From Hypericum androsaemum (Eukaryota; Streptophyta; Magnoliopsida; Malpighiales; Hypericaceae): a DNA stretch of 64,000 bases. The stretch spans positions 15,435,106 to 15,499,105 of the forward strand of contig OZ023196.1 in assembly GCA_963995505.1 (NCBI GenBank), given 5' to 3'. Made by a program: the position numbers and the translations under genes. Below are positions 1 to 10,770 of the stretch, piece after piece (position 1 is the stretch's first letter; each line of letters starts with the position of its first letter). The notes under the pieces were generated by a model. It saw only the letters and a program-made list of their open reading frames with translations. It was not told the DNA's origin and made no database searches.

Positions 1-75
1 TTGTTATACATGTCATTCAGATGACCGAGAAATTACATTTCTGTATGTACTATGAAAAGAATTATCCAAATATAT

Positions 76-119
76 AAATATAAATATAAATATAAATATA
101 AATATAAATATAAATATAA

Positions 120-173
<54 letters not shown>
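76..173. repeat. AT-rich microsatellite
   Basis: A hexanucleotide run (aaatat-type units) passes into a pure AT dinucleotide run. The AT part sits at the same place, upstream of CBR1 exon 1, in the copies at 14,178, 22,828, 23,220, 34,587 and 46,810, with a different length in each. It is therefore part of the duplicated block and not an independent repeat. Confidence 0.9.
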
Positions 174-213
174 GTTAGAAAATCAATTCTGACAATGTTG
201 GTATTGATGGAAG

Positions 214-540
214 TAGATCTGGCCATTGCTAGAATCCGATTCGTGATTTGATTCATAAAAAATCAATTCCATTCGTTCAGAATTCGATTTTGGAATTCTT
301 CATGAGACAAATTGAATAAGGTTTATGATTTTCATATTTCATCAAACTGATGAATTGAATAAGGTATTTTTTTGATTTTTTATTAAATATTAAAATTATA
401 AAAATAATTCAAATTTGACAAATTATAATTCGTATTCGATTTGTCTTTGGATGAATTGAATACGGTTTAAAGTTTTGGTGAATTCAAATTTGAATCAATT
501 CGATTTGAATTCGACCCAATTTGAACCGTGGTGAGATCTA
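214..540. mobile_element. hAT-like non-autonomous element, internally deleted
   Basis: The ends are inverted (TAGATCTGGCCA on the left, and the reverse complement of the right end begins TAGATCTCACCA). The 8-bp direct repeat GATGGAAG flanks it at 206-213 and 541-548. An 8-bp target duplication and TAG-type ends fit hAT elements. It is about 300 bp shorter than the related copies at 14,255-14,875 and 23,308-23,949, which share the same flanking repeat, so insertion predates the duplications. No transposase is encoded; the interior is AT-rich with repeated ATTCGAATTC-like words. Confidence 0.7.
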
Positions 541-601
541 GATGGAAGTGCCACTTGGTGTAACTAATTGTGGGGTGTTTTTGTGATGTTGTACTATAGC
601 G

Positions 602-1302
602 CTAATTTTTGAGGTTGGTCAAGAGTGAGGAGCAGCTGAAGATGCGAAACTTGGAGTGAGTCTCATCAAGAGGAGGCAAGCCGGGAAGAAGCTGCAAATG
701 TCGAACGATGAAACCTGCAACGAACGTTGTTTGCCCTGTGAAAACCATCGATCGACGACAAATCCTGCCTGTTGGTGAATGCTGGTTTTCACAAATCCTC
801 CAGACTCCTTCAAAATTTCTCAGGAAGATTTGGCACAGTGCAACGTCCGCCAATCGGCAAGGAAGCCATTCCCACAACATCCGCAGCTTCCAGTAAGCCA
901 GAACCAACACTCCAACATAAACTTTTGAGTGCTGATATAAGGAGAGACAAGTGGCGGTTGTTGCAAGTTTTTAGGTTTATGATGTCCAACTCTTTCTTCA
1001 AGGATTGGCCGGATGCACCATTAAAATATCCTGCGGTGCAAGTTGGGGGAGACGATTTTGAGTTGCCAGACGAACAAGCTGCACCTTGTGGAGTTTCTAC
1101 AGTTAACCCCGAGAATATGGCAGAGAGTTCTCTCCACGAAGATAAGAATCACGATTTGGGTCATTACGACGATGAAGCGAAATACGATGACGTTGACAAC
1201 ACCAGTGATGGTGATAATAAGTATGCTGCCGTATGCGGCATCAACGCAGAGGTCGCTAGCAACATCGAGGATGCATAGGAGGGTGAAATCATCGATTGTT
1301 GA
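602..1302 (+). pseudogene. NUFIP 3' exon fused to a foreign 5' segment (copy 1)
   Basis: From about 883 the sequence matches the last NUFIP exon seen at 9,847-10,463: the PEPTL start, the SADIRRDK block, the FRFM-SNSFFKDWPD block and the acidic tail. The earlier part (602-882) is a segment that also precedes the NUFIP tail at 16,126 and 25,200 and resembles neither NUFIP intron nor exon. A TAG at 1276 cuts the frame just before the conserved EEGEIIDC ending. The open frame here has no ATG upstream of the NUFIP part. I read this as a non-coding chimera left by an illegitimate join; expression cannot be judged from sequence. Confidence 0.75.
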
Positions 1303-1454
1303 ATTAAACAGTGTACATGCTTTTGTACTTGATTTCCTAATGTCAATATGTAACAAGATATGTAGCAATAGCTACAATTATTAGTATTATCAGCTACATA
1401 CTTATTCTTAATGACAAAGCATATATTAGGAAGAAGAACCATGTAATAAGCTTG

Positions 1455-3775
1455 TTAGAACTGGAACTGCATTTGTGAAGTGTAGCAAAGTGAATTAAGA
1501 TGAGCAGCTACAGTTTCGTTCATCCCTGGTGGGCCACATCTCAGAATCGACAAATTTGAAACTTGCTAAATTAGCATACTCACCAATGAAGACTTCACTT
1601 CTTCCGTGAAGGACAACATTGGAAGAATCGTTTCTCTTTAGATGTCTGACCAGTGTTGACAATAGACTAGTCATAGCCCGTGATATAATAGTAGATATCA
1701 TGAGCATTTTCGATGATTATAAATAAGACGAGTAAATTCTGAAAGAGACCTGAATAGTTGGGGATGGTGGTGGACAATGTTGATGAATGTTATCCTTGGT
1801 CACATGGCCAACCCCATCGTTCCAATCCTGAGGAGGCTGCCAATTTTGACCCACAATACTTGAGAAATTGTTCTATAACATTGCAATGAATTGACATGAC
1901 TACTTAAACCAAAGGTGAGGGCCAACAATAATAAATGGGAAACATGCAGCTTACCTTGCTCAATATATAATATACAGTGAAACGAGTTGGGAATTTTCTT
2001 GCAAACCCATCAAGTTCTTCAAGCATGTTCTTATCAGAAGTTAGATTGATGTAATTCTAGTGCATTGCTTGAAAGATATGGTCCAAGTTCATATTAAAAA
2101 TGTACAAAACTGTTAGAGATTGCCCAATATTGTGGTTGGTTTATTTACAAGTGTGAAAAATACACTACTATTTTTCTTTTTGGGTAAAAAACTTACAAAT
2201 ATTAGTAGCAAACTAACAAAATTCTCAGAACATGTAGTTTTTTAAAAAAGCTGACCTGCTATGCTAGCACACGCAAATGGCACTTTTCAAAAAAAAAATA
2301 TTTTATCGACATAGAGCTCGACACAAACATATAGCCCTTCAAATTTTTTGACGAAGTTATAAAAATACAGTGGAGTGGAAATTGGTTTCCAGGTTTCAAG
2401 ATGTAGTTAGAATTACGGCGAATAATAATAACAATAATACGTAAAACTTTTACCTTCAAAGGATGTCTTGGAATGTGGAATTGGCATAAATTAAGTGCAC
2501 ATTGGTCTTGTCTTTTGGATTTTCTAATACGGCTCTTGCAACCTTTGACACACATAATTAAAACCGAATTAACATTTTTATATCTCAAAATCAAAAATCA
2601 TGAAAAAAAGAGTAAAATGGACCTGGAACAATGGGGTAATGCCACTTCCTCCACCAACCATCCCAATTGCCCAAAATTGGCCTGGTTTATAGTTAAATCG
2701 CCCTTTGCACCAGTAATCATTCTCAACACTTAGCTCTATATTTTTGTTTAAATTAAAATAACTTAACATTTACGTGCTCGAGTTATTCGTGGATGATATA
2801 AATAACTAGGGAACACAATACGAAGCATGGATATGGTATATACCTATGCATGTATTTCAGGGCAAGTTTTCTATAACAGAAACAAATAATTCCAAAGTCT
2901 AAATAATTAACACGGGACCAATATTTATAGCTAGGAGGACCAACTTTGGTGTATACATGTGATAGGCTTTATAAGTCCAAAGTTGTAATTTAACGCACAC
3001 AGATTAATTAATACGACAACTATTCTTTGTTTGGTCACTTAGAGTTATTCTAACTTAATTAAGGATCTCAAATTCAAACTATTAGAAGCACAAGAGTGTT
3101 ACATATTTGTTGGGATCTAAATATTGTACTCAACTTGAACTTAGATTAATTGAACAGTAGTTGTCCAAGTGTTGTAAAAAAAAGACAAGTTAAGATTTGT
3201 ACCGTAGGTCCCTTAATAGCCATATATTCTCCTTCAGGCATCTCCCTGAAATGACCCGACATCTTTCCTTCTGGATACATCTAGTAATAATAAGATCTAT
3301 ACACTTGGGATGATTAATTACATGCGTGATTGAAGAAAAGGAAAAAAGTATTGGAAATGAGTATGACTACTAAAAATTGCCAAAATAATTTTATAAATGG
3401 TGCAATTCAGGACAATATATAATTGTGTACCTTAATAAGTAGTTCAAAGTATCCAACGTCGGAGTCCAATGAAATGGGATTATACGACCTTATCACTTCC
3501 AATCCCTCTCTATCCTTTCCCCTAACACATTGTAGTAGAAGATCATATCTTTTTTTGTTTCTAATCTCGCATCTATTTATATATATCAACATTAGACAAC
3601 ACGAAAAATGTAGCAAAAACTAACAGATTGCACCTGCAAGCGACCTGAAGGCCAACAGGAACTCCCAACACCGATTTAGGCGTGGGAAGAGCAAATCTGA
3701 ACCTTGCAACATTATGGTTTATTGCTGTCTTCTTAACGAGTTTGAATTCTTTGAAATTTTCTGGATCTAAACATC
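1455..3775 (-). pseudogene. NADH-cytochrome b5 reductase pseudogene, copy 1 (lacks exon 1)
   Basis: Exons 9 to 2 of the CBR1 structure can be followed on the minus strand (exon 2 3634-3775, exon 3 3431-3521, exon 4 3203-3280, exon 5 2623-2702; exons 6-9 down to the TAA at 1455-1457). Exon 2 still encodes LDPENFKEFKLVKK. Intron 1 runs on to about 4215 and then breaks into unrelated sequence, so the membrane-anchor exon is gone. Visible lesions: the exon 9 acceptor AG is CG, the exon 7 acceptor AG is TT, the exon 5 acceptor has shifted by one base (80 bp instead of 81), and one base is missing near the end of exon 6. Copies 3 and 7 share the exon 5 and 6 changes, which groups these three. Confidence 0.88.
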
Positions 3776-4215
3776 CTGAAACAAAAACGAAGGATAAATA
3801 AGATGATCTCGCTGCACAATCACTGATCCAAATGTTGTTCAAAAGGGATAATATATGTATATTAGAAATTAACATAATGTTTTTCTGATAAGTAATAAAT
3901 TTATTAATAATAATATATTTACAACGTATACAGCGTAGAAATGCCTCGTACAAGTACGAGGTGAGCCTCTGTAAAATCCTACATCAATAAAACACAGTTG
4001 AAAAATCCGCTACAGTAAAAGAGCGCCTAGCATTCATGATGCTAAAACATAATTCTACACCCCTTACGTAATACAAGATAAGTCCTAGACCCTGGACCCT
4101 GTTTATTGCTACTGCAATTAGCCAGAAAGACAATTGCACTAGAAATTTATACAGTCACCTAAGTCACAGCCAATTTTCCGTGCATATAAAGTTTATAATG
4201 TACGAGTGATAAGGC

Positions 4216-4520
4216 CTTGTTAAAACCGGTTGAGACGACAATTTGCTATTTCAATTCGATAATCTGGATATTTTAAGTTTGATTATATTAAAGTCTGATG
4301 CCGAGCGAGTATTTAATACCTCGGGCGATTGTCTTATTTATTTTCGGGGCGTGACAGTATTACAAATCCTAACTTTAAAATCTAACTCTAATACTAATCA
4401 TAACTCTAACCCTAACCCTAAGAGCAATTTATTCGATTTCGGCTGTTTGCAATTAATGATCAGGTATAAGAGGACAGAGCTTTAGGTGTGGATCAAGAAA
4501 AGGAGAATAGGTTGAACGCT
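4216..4520. other. LTR-end-like sequence and short telomere-like motif
   Basis: Beyond the CBR1 intron break the sequence is unlike other copies. The string CGGGGCGTGACA at about 4344 resembles the 3' end of many plant Ty3-type LTRs, but no primer site follows, so this is a guess. At about 4400-4420 there are two CCCTAA units in a degenerate tract of CTAA words, too short to call an old telomere. No gene is seen here. Confidence 0.35.
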
Positions 4521-4654
4521 AGCTATTCTCTCTCTCTTCGGAATTCGAACGAATTCGTTATGATCAAGTCTAATTGAACGAATTCCCTAAAAAAAAGAGA
4601 GTAATTGAACGAATTCTTATCCGCTCCCAACCCGCCTCTCTCTCTCTTCGGAAG

Positions 4655-5450
4655 AACCACGAAGTCGTCGTTTGAGGCCATTCGCCGTTTCAGTTCGACC
4701 GTGGGACTCTCCCTCACTTTTTTTTGAGGAAGACTCTCCCTCACTTGGTATTATGCGACTTTAAATGTGATTATAGACGGATACTAAATTGACTAATCGA
4801 AATTATAGTCGATCTTATATTTAAAAAATGATAATTTTCTGAATAAATATTTAAGTTGTTTGAATCTCTTAATACAAACTTAAAACAAGTTTAATGAAAA
4901 AAAAGTTAGAGAGAGCGAGCCCAATGGGTGTTATCCAAATTGTACTAGTTAAGGCATATTTAATCACCACCGATGAGACAATTTTACTATTTCACAAAAT
5001 CTTACTCGATTTATTTTTAATAGACGGCTGTAAAAATCATACTCGATTAAAACATGCATTAGACACGCCATTGTTGGAATCTGATTTGTAATTCAGTTCG
5101 ATTTGTCCAAAATTTTTAAATTCGTCAAACCGGTGAATTCTAGTCGAATTCATCTGTAATATGTAAAAGATTAATAAATAAATTAGGACTAATTCGAAAG
5201 GGAGAAAACATGGAATATTGAAAATTATCCTTAAATTAAGGTAACAAATTATGCTTCTAACATAATTTTTAATATAATACACATAACTTTTGGATTAGTC
5301 CAAACATCAATTTATTCAGTTTCAAAATACAAGATATAAAAATTTCATTTTTCTTTAGGAATGAAATCATAATTTTTACCATATCTAAATAAAAAATTGT
5401 GGTCTCGCTAAGTTTAATTTAAGATGTTCATTCATTTAACAACTTATCAA
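4655..5450 (-). pseudogene. VPS36 5' end remnant (start codon, first residues, upstream region)
   Basis: On the minus strand an ATG at 4681 begins MASNDDFV, the same start as the VPS36 exon at 36,957. The match stops after about eight codons, at a CT-rich tract. The region upstream of that start (to about 5450) matches 36,958-37,400, so the remnant is the promoter side of a duplicated VPS36 with its body lost. It shows that VPS36 lay divergently upstream of NUFIP in the ancestral block. Confidence 0.6.
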
Positions 5451-5458
5451 ACAACCAT

Positions 5459-5582
5459 GGAATAATTACCCTAAGGTCCCTGGTGTTTGAGCAAATTCCT
5501 CTTTTAGTAAAGATCGAGAAAGATTATTGAAAACAGTAAGGACTAAAAGAGGGGTTTGTTCAAACACCAGGGTAATTATCCC
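5459..5582. mobile_element. Mutator-type MITE, 124 bp
   Basis: The two ends are inverted over about 45 bp (GGAATAATTACCCT... against GGGATAATTACCCT... read from the other strand), leaving a very short middle. The flanks AACAACCAT (5450-5458) and AACAACAAT (5583-5591) are a 9-bp duplication with one mismatch. The paralogous site near 26,390 lacks the element. A 9-bp duplication is the mark of Mutator-like elements. It has no coding content. Confidence 0.75.
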
Positions 5583-6290
5583 AACAACAATTCATATACG
5601 AGGAATAAAATAAATACACACTTTTTTTGAATGTTATGCAATACATATAAACCTTAATCTTAAGACCTAACCCTGAAAAATTAATTCGAATTCGATTTAA
5701 ATTTGACAGTTTATAATTTGTATACAAATCCATCCTACGACAAATAAATAGGATTGAAGATTTTGTTGAGAGTTAAAGATTTTGATGAATTTGAATTCGA
5801 ACGAGTGTATACCAACATTGGAGGTCAAATATTTTACGTTCATGGAAGTGAGGTTTGACACGAGGGCCATGCCTATAGAGACGAGCTTTGACATTTCGAC
5901 AAGCACATGGTGGGTACTAAGGCAGCAAATTCCATCCTTGGGAAATTGACCGTAGTGCTCTGCTCTGACCTCAGAATGGAGTAATTTTTATTGCCATGGA
6001 AAGCTAAGAGGTGGATCTCCAACTTATATTTCAAGAGCCTTGCCTAGTTATTCATGGAGGAGGGTATATTCATGGAGGTGGGTCAAAACGAGGCTTCAAG
6101 TTTCGGTGCTTGTTGCCTCATTAAGGACCATCGCAGTTTGGTATAAAAACCACTGCTTCCGCCTCCAACTTCCGATTTAAATGATTCAAGTTTTCATAGA
6201 AAGTAAGATGTGGATCTACAACTTTGTAGTTTACGGTTTATTCCGATTCGAAGCAGAAGAAGGTCAAAAATCTATTTGAATACGAGCTCG
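5583..6290. repeat. Duplicated intergenic segment (second copy at 37.4-38.1 kb)
   Basis: This stretch matches 37,430-38,095 closely, including the words around GTATACAAATCC and the block beginning GGTGGATCTCCAACTTA. It follows the VPS36 promoter side in both places. It looks like old dispersed repeat sequence, perhaps an LTR retroelement interior. I see no coding gene in it. Confidence 0.6.
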
Positions 6291-6895
6291 CCTTAGCTCG
6301 CCCGCATGCCATGTTCGCTTGCTTGCCTTGGCTCTCTCGTGTGTCGTGCTCTCCCGCTCGCTTGCTTGGTGCTTATCGCTCACTTGCTCGTCCGCATGCT
6401 GTGTTCGCTTGCTAGCTCACTCGCCTTGGTCGCTCGCTTGCTTGCTTGACACTTATCGCTCGCTCGCTCGCTCACCTGTATGCCGTGTTCGCTTGCTCGC
6501 CTTAGCTTACCCACGTGCCGTGCTTGCCTGCTCGCTTGCTTGGCACTTATCGCTCACTTGCTCGCCCGCATATCGTGTTCGCTCGCTCGCTCGCCTTTTC
6601 CTTGTTGTTTGTCTATATTCTGTGCTTGTTGCTCGCTCGCTTGCCCACGTGCCATGCTCACTCGCTCGCCTTGCACTTGTTTCTTACCCATGTGCCATGC
6701 TCGCTCACTTGCCCGCGTGCCATGCTCACTCGCCTTGTACTTGTTGCTTGCCCGTGTGTCATTCTCACTCGCTCGCCTGCTTGGTGCTAGCTAGCTCGTT
6801 CGCTCGCTCGCTCGCTTAGCGCTTATCGCTCGCTCACTCGCCTGCTTGGTGCAAGCCCATTCACTCGTTTGGTGTTCGTTCACTCGCCCTCAATG
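6290..6895. repeat. Degenerate CTCG/CTTG-rich simple repeat
   Basis: About 600 bp are built from short words such as GCTCGCTTGCTTGG, CTCGCCTGC and CACTTATCGCTC in irregular order. Base composition is far more GC-rich than its surroundings. The open frames across it are Ala/Leu/Ser/Cys/Arg-rich products of the repeat and not evidence of a gene. No other copy is present in the window. Confidence 0.8.
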
Positions 6896-7607
6896 CGTTT
6901 GCTCGATTTCATTTCGTTCGCTCATATCTGGTGTTGGAGAGGGCGTGTGTAGAGCGGGTTTGGCGGAGCTCACCTGTGAGGTTTGTACTTTGGTGTGGAG
7001 TGCTTTGCCACTAAAGTGCTCGTTTGGGCTTGGCTGAATTTGGAGTTTATTTAGGTTTGATAATTCTGTCTTGGGTCCAATTTTGTGTACGACGCTATTT
7101 TGGGAGAATGTTCGAGAGCGATCGAGATGGTCAAAGTTTTCTATATTGGGATGGGATCTCCAAGATTAGGTCGGCATCTAGAATATTCTATCAAGGCCAA
7201 GATTGCTTGAGACGCACGACCTATCGTGCTTATTTGGGAGCAGATCTCTTTGTTTTGGAAGTCGGCTTATGTTTTCCTTTACTAAGCCGGGAGGATCTCT
7301 CTAATTTGGCAATGGTCATAAATGGAAGTGGATCTCTCAGGATAGAGACTTGGGACCGAAGGTCTTGAAGGCAGCCTAGGACTTCCTATTCAGAAAGCGA
7401 GAGGGTTAGGTCAATACGCTCTATATAAGGAGGGCTCGGGCAAGAAAGACGACATCACCAACACAACAAACAAACCTATTGCTCTTTACTCTTTATCGTA
7501 GCTTAGCCCTAGTCTAGCTCTTTTTCCACCCTCTCCATTAGGCTGACCTTGAGACAACCACTCCGGATCTGTCTCGGGTAGTCTTGACGTTCTTGTACCC
7601 AGTTTCC
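6896..7607 (+). other. Probable LTR retrotransposon fragment
   Basis: There is no clear gene. A TATA-like CTATATAAGG at about 7420 is followed by a T/C-rich leader with short repeated words, as in the promoter part of a plant LTR. It ends abruptly at about 7607, where NUFIP exon 2 sequence begins in mid-exon. Ends, a primer site and target duplication were not found, so the assignment is tentative. Confidence 0.35.
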
Positions 7608-10463
7608 TGGGTTTGGCGAACCAAGTGAACCCGTTTCACGGGAAGGCCAAGGTGGAGTTTTTTTGCCTTATTTTGCTAGTCCACCTTAAAGGCAGTTCAA
7701 TCCCAGTATGGCTTTCCCTAATATGACCAGTAAGATGCAGAATTTTAGCAGTGTTTTCCCTCAAGGGCAGTTCAATCCCAGTGTCTTGTTGGATCCTTCT
7801 CGAGTCGGTCCGTTTTGTGTGCAGAGTAACTGAAACCAACCTATAGACCCACAAGCATTAAACTTGCTCCAGAATGTATTGATCGCTTTCAGACAGCAGT
7901 TTAATCAACAGCAGCAGAGCACTGGGATGGCAGCAGTTGGGGCCAACATGCCTGCTTCGGTACCTATACCGAATCAGCCAGGGCAAGTAAACTGGGCGGC
8001 CCCCCATCAAGCTCAGAACTCATAGGTGCCTACATTTGTTAGAAATCTGGTAAACTAAATTTGAGATTGTAATTGGTGTTGCTGGACAGCTGGTGACGCT
8101 GCAAATCATTTCTGGCTCTGGTGCTCACTCTTTTCTACTCATTTGCACGTTGTCTGATAGGGAGAAATGGTGTTTGGACTTCGATTTTTTTCACTGTATT
8201 TAATGAGTACTAGTAGTCCAGTTGCCACATTTTTTTTCATTTTCTGCTTTTTTGTGAAATGCTTCGTGTGTGTAACTTTAATATTTCTTATATGCTTTGC
8301 TTTGAAATTGCATTTTGCTTAGCAGCTACTTAACATTTGACTAACCAAATATCTTTTATTTGCGGAACAAGTTTGGCCAAGAAGGCCACGGGACTTTTTC
8401 ATGCAACAACAAGAAAAAAGAGTGGAAGAAAGAGGGATCCCAATTGGGGTGTGTATCTTTTGCTTAAGGTTTTCCATATCTAATATTATGATGGCTGGAT
8501 TGCTGTATCATTAGTAACTTATGTGCAGACATCAGAAGTCTCAGTTTTAACATAAGGAGAATCGAAAGAGAAAGCAGAAAGTCAAAGGTTTGTATTCTAA
8601 TGCCCTCACTGTGGTATCCCGATGTTAATTTGACAGAGTGGACAGAGCTGTGTGCTCTTTTGCACTGATCATCTTTATGGATTGCATTGAAACTGTCATT
8701 TGTGTCTGTCATTGTCTAAGTTCCAGCTCTCTGGTTTTCATCTCAAGAACTTTGTGCTCACTATTGGGTTATATGTTTCTTATCTTGCAGAAGAACAAGA
8801 AGACGAGAATGCTGTTGAAAGAAGGTATATTTCTAATGCTAGTTGTTCTGAGAATTTTGATCTTCACATTTTTAGGAGCATTTTGATATTGTTTGTAGTG
8901 GTTGCACCATCCTACTTTAATTTGCCACATAGAAAAATTTGTACATCGCTTTGAGATTGAGTGTGCATATGTAAGACTATTTTTCCATGCCTTGAGTATC
9001 TAGCATAAATGTGGGCAAACTACAGGAAAAAATGGGCGATCAATTTTTTCAGCCCACTAATATCTTTGAATCGAGTAATGAATCTTGGTGAGTACAGTGA
9101 TGCGGAGATTGAATGCTTTTCAATTGCAATGTGATTCTTGTATATGCTTGTGATCTCAACATGACTTTTTTTAATCTTTGCCTTATTCTACAGCCTTTGA
9201 ATTTCTTGTAAATTGGGGCTTCTAATTCCTGATTTCAATCTTAATCTGGTGACGACTGCTCATCTATTGGTATTTGCATGTGTTTTATAGCCACTCTTTT
9301 CTGGTGCTCTTATTTGTCATGAATCTATGTTACTTTGTTTTGTGCTATAACCAGACGCGCCCTGATTTCGCTGTACACTGAGAAAGAAATCAAAAAGTGG
9401 TGTTATGATTGTAATAAAAACTTTCCATCAAAAGAAAACATAGAGAAGGTCATAATTTTATTTCCTTGTTTCGTGTGTTTGCACTTTAATAATGTTATCC
9501 CTGATGAGTGATTTACGTATACAGAAGATGAAGAAGCTCATTCAACCTGAGGTCCTTCAAAGAGAGGCAAAACCACGACGCGAGGTACTTACGCTATCTA
9601 TTGGAAATAAGGGAAATAGACTGTGGAATTTCGTTTATATATTGTGAAATAAGAACAAGGAGTTGAAGTTTTTTTACTTTTTCTCTGTGGTGTAAAATAA
9701 AGTTTTATGCACGTTGCACATATGAATTTCTCTCTGTGGTGGATACTCATCAATAATTTTTGCTAAACAATTCAATAGCTAACCTTTAATTCATCTGTCT
9801 AAAGCACATGGGCACTAAAAGTATATATTTTCGCTGAAACTTCGTATGGAGCAACTCAAGGAGATATTGGCTAAGCAGGCCGAGTTAAGAGTTGAAGTTG
9901 CAGAATTACCACAAAAGTATCTCTGTGATTCAGAGAAACAAACTGGAAAGGGGAGACAAAAGAAGCATGATAAAAGAAGACGTGGGAAAATGGTCAATTC
10001 TGCCCAAAAGCAGCAATTAGGAAATGAGGGATCATCTGATATTGCCGCTTCAGGTAAGCCAGAGCCAACACTCCTACAGAAACTTCTGAGTGCTGATCTA
10101 AGGAGAGACAAGCGGCAGTTGTTACAAGTTTTTAGGTTTATGGTGTCCAACTCTTTCTTCAAGGATTGGCCGGACACACCATTAAAATATCCTTTGGTTC
10201 AAGTTGGGTGCGACGATTTTGAGTTGCTGGACGAAAAAGCTGCACGTTGTGGAGTTTCTGTAGTTGACCCCGAGAATACAGCGGAGAGTTCTCTCCACAA
10301 AGATAAGAATCACGATTTGGGTCATTACGACAACGAAGCAAACTACAACGACGTTGACAGCACCAGTGAAGGCGATGACAAGTATGCTGCCGAATGCGGC
10401 ATCAACGTGGAGGTCGCTAGCAACATCGAGTATGTAGAGGAGGGTGAAATCATCGATTGTTGA
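7608..10463 (+). pseudogene. NUFIP-like pseudogene, copy 2 (starts inside exon 2)
   Basis: NUFIP has a role in box C/D snoRNP assembly. This copy matches the 27.6-kb gene from the middle of exon 2 through exons 3-8 but lacks exon 1 and the first third of exon 2. Exon 2 has small indels near 7650-7690, a TGG-to-TGA change near 7831 and a TCA-to-TAG change near 8022, so the N-terminal half cannot be made. The last exon (about 9847-10,463) is intact: it reads EILAKQAELR, a basic GRQKKHDKRRRGK stretch, PEPTLLQKLLSADLRRDK and an acidic tail ending EEGEIIDC. Unlike the 27.6-kb copy it has no frameshift at the GNEGSSD position, which shows what the ancestral frame was. The stop lies about 300 bp from the CBR1 copy 2 stop on the other strand. 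Confidence 0.85.
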
Positions 10464-10770
10464 ATTAAACAGTGTACATGCTTTTGTACTTGGTTTCCTA
10501 ATGTCAATATGTAACAAGATATTCCCTGAACTATCCTTTCTTGGAACGAAGAAAAGAAGCGACTGTTTGGTGTAGAAGAAAAGAAGCGATTGTTTGGTGT
10601 AGAATTGATACTTTTGAGAGAGTTCGTGTTCATTTGGAGCAATAGTTGCAATTATTAGTATTATCATCCACAAATTTATTCTTTGTTTCAAAAAAAAAGC
10701 TGCAGACTTATTCTTAATGACAAAGCATATATTAGTAAGAAGAACCCATGTAATAAGCTTGATAAGCTTG

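Noticed and set aside
4400..4420. Interstitial telomere
   Set aside because: Only two clean CCCTAA units occur in a loose tract, so it is not evidence of a chromosome fusion.
6319..6819. A 166-codon plus-strand frame
   Set aside because: It is a translation of the CTCG/CTTG simple repeat; several frames are open at once and the product is low-complexity.
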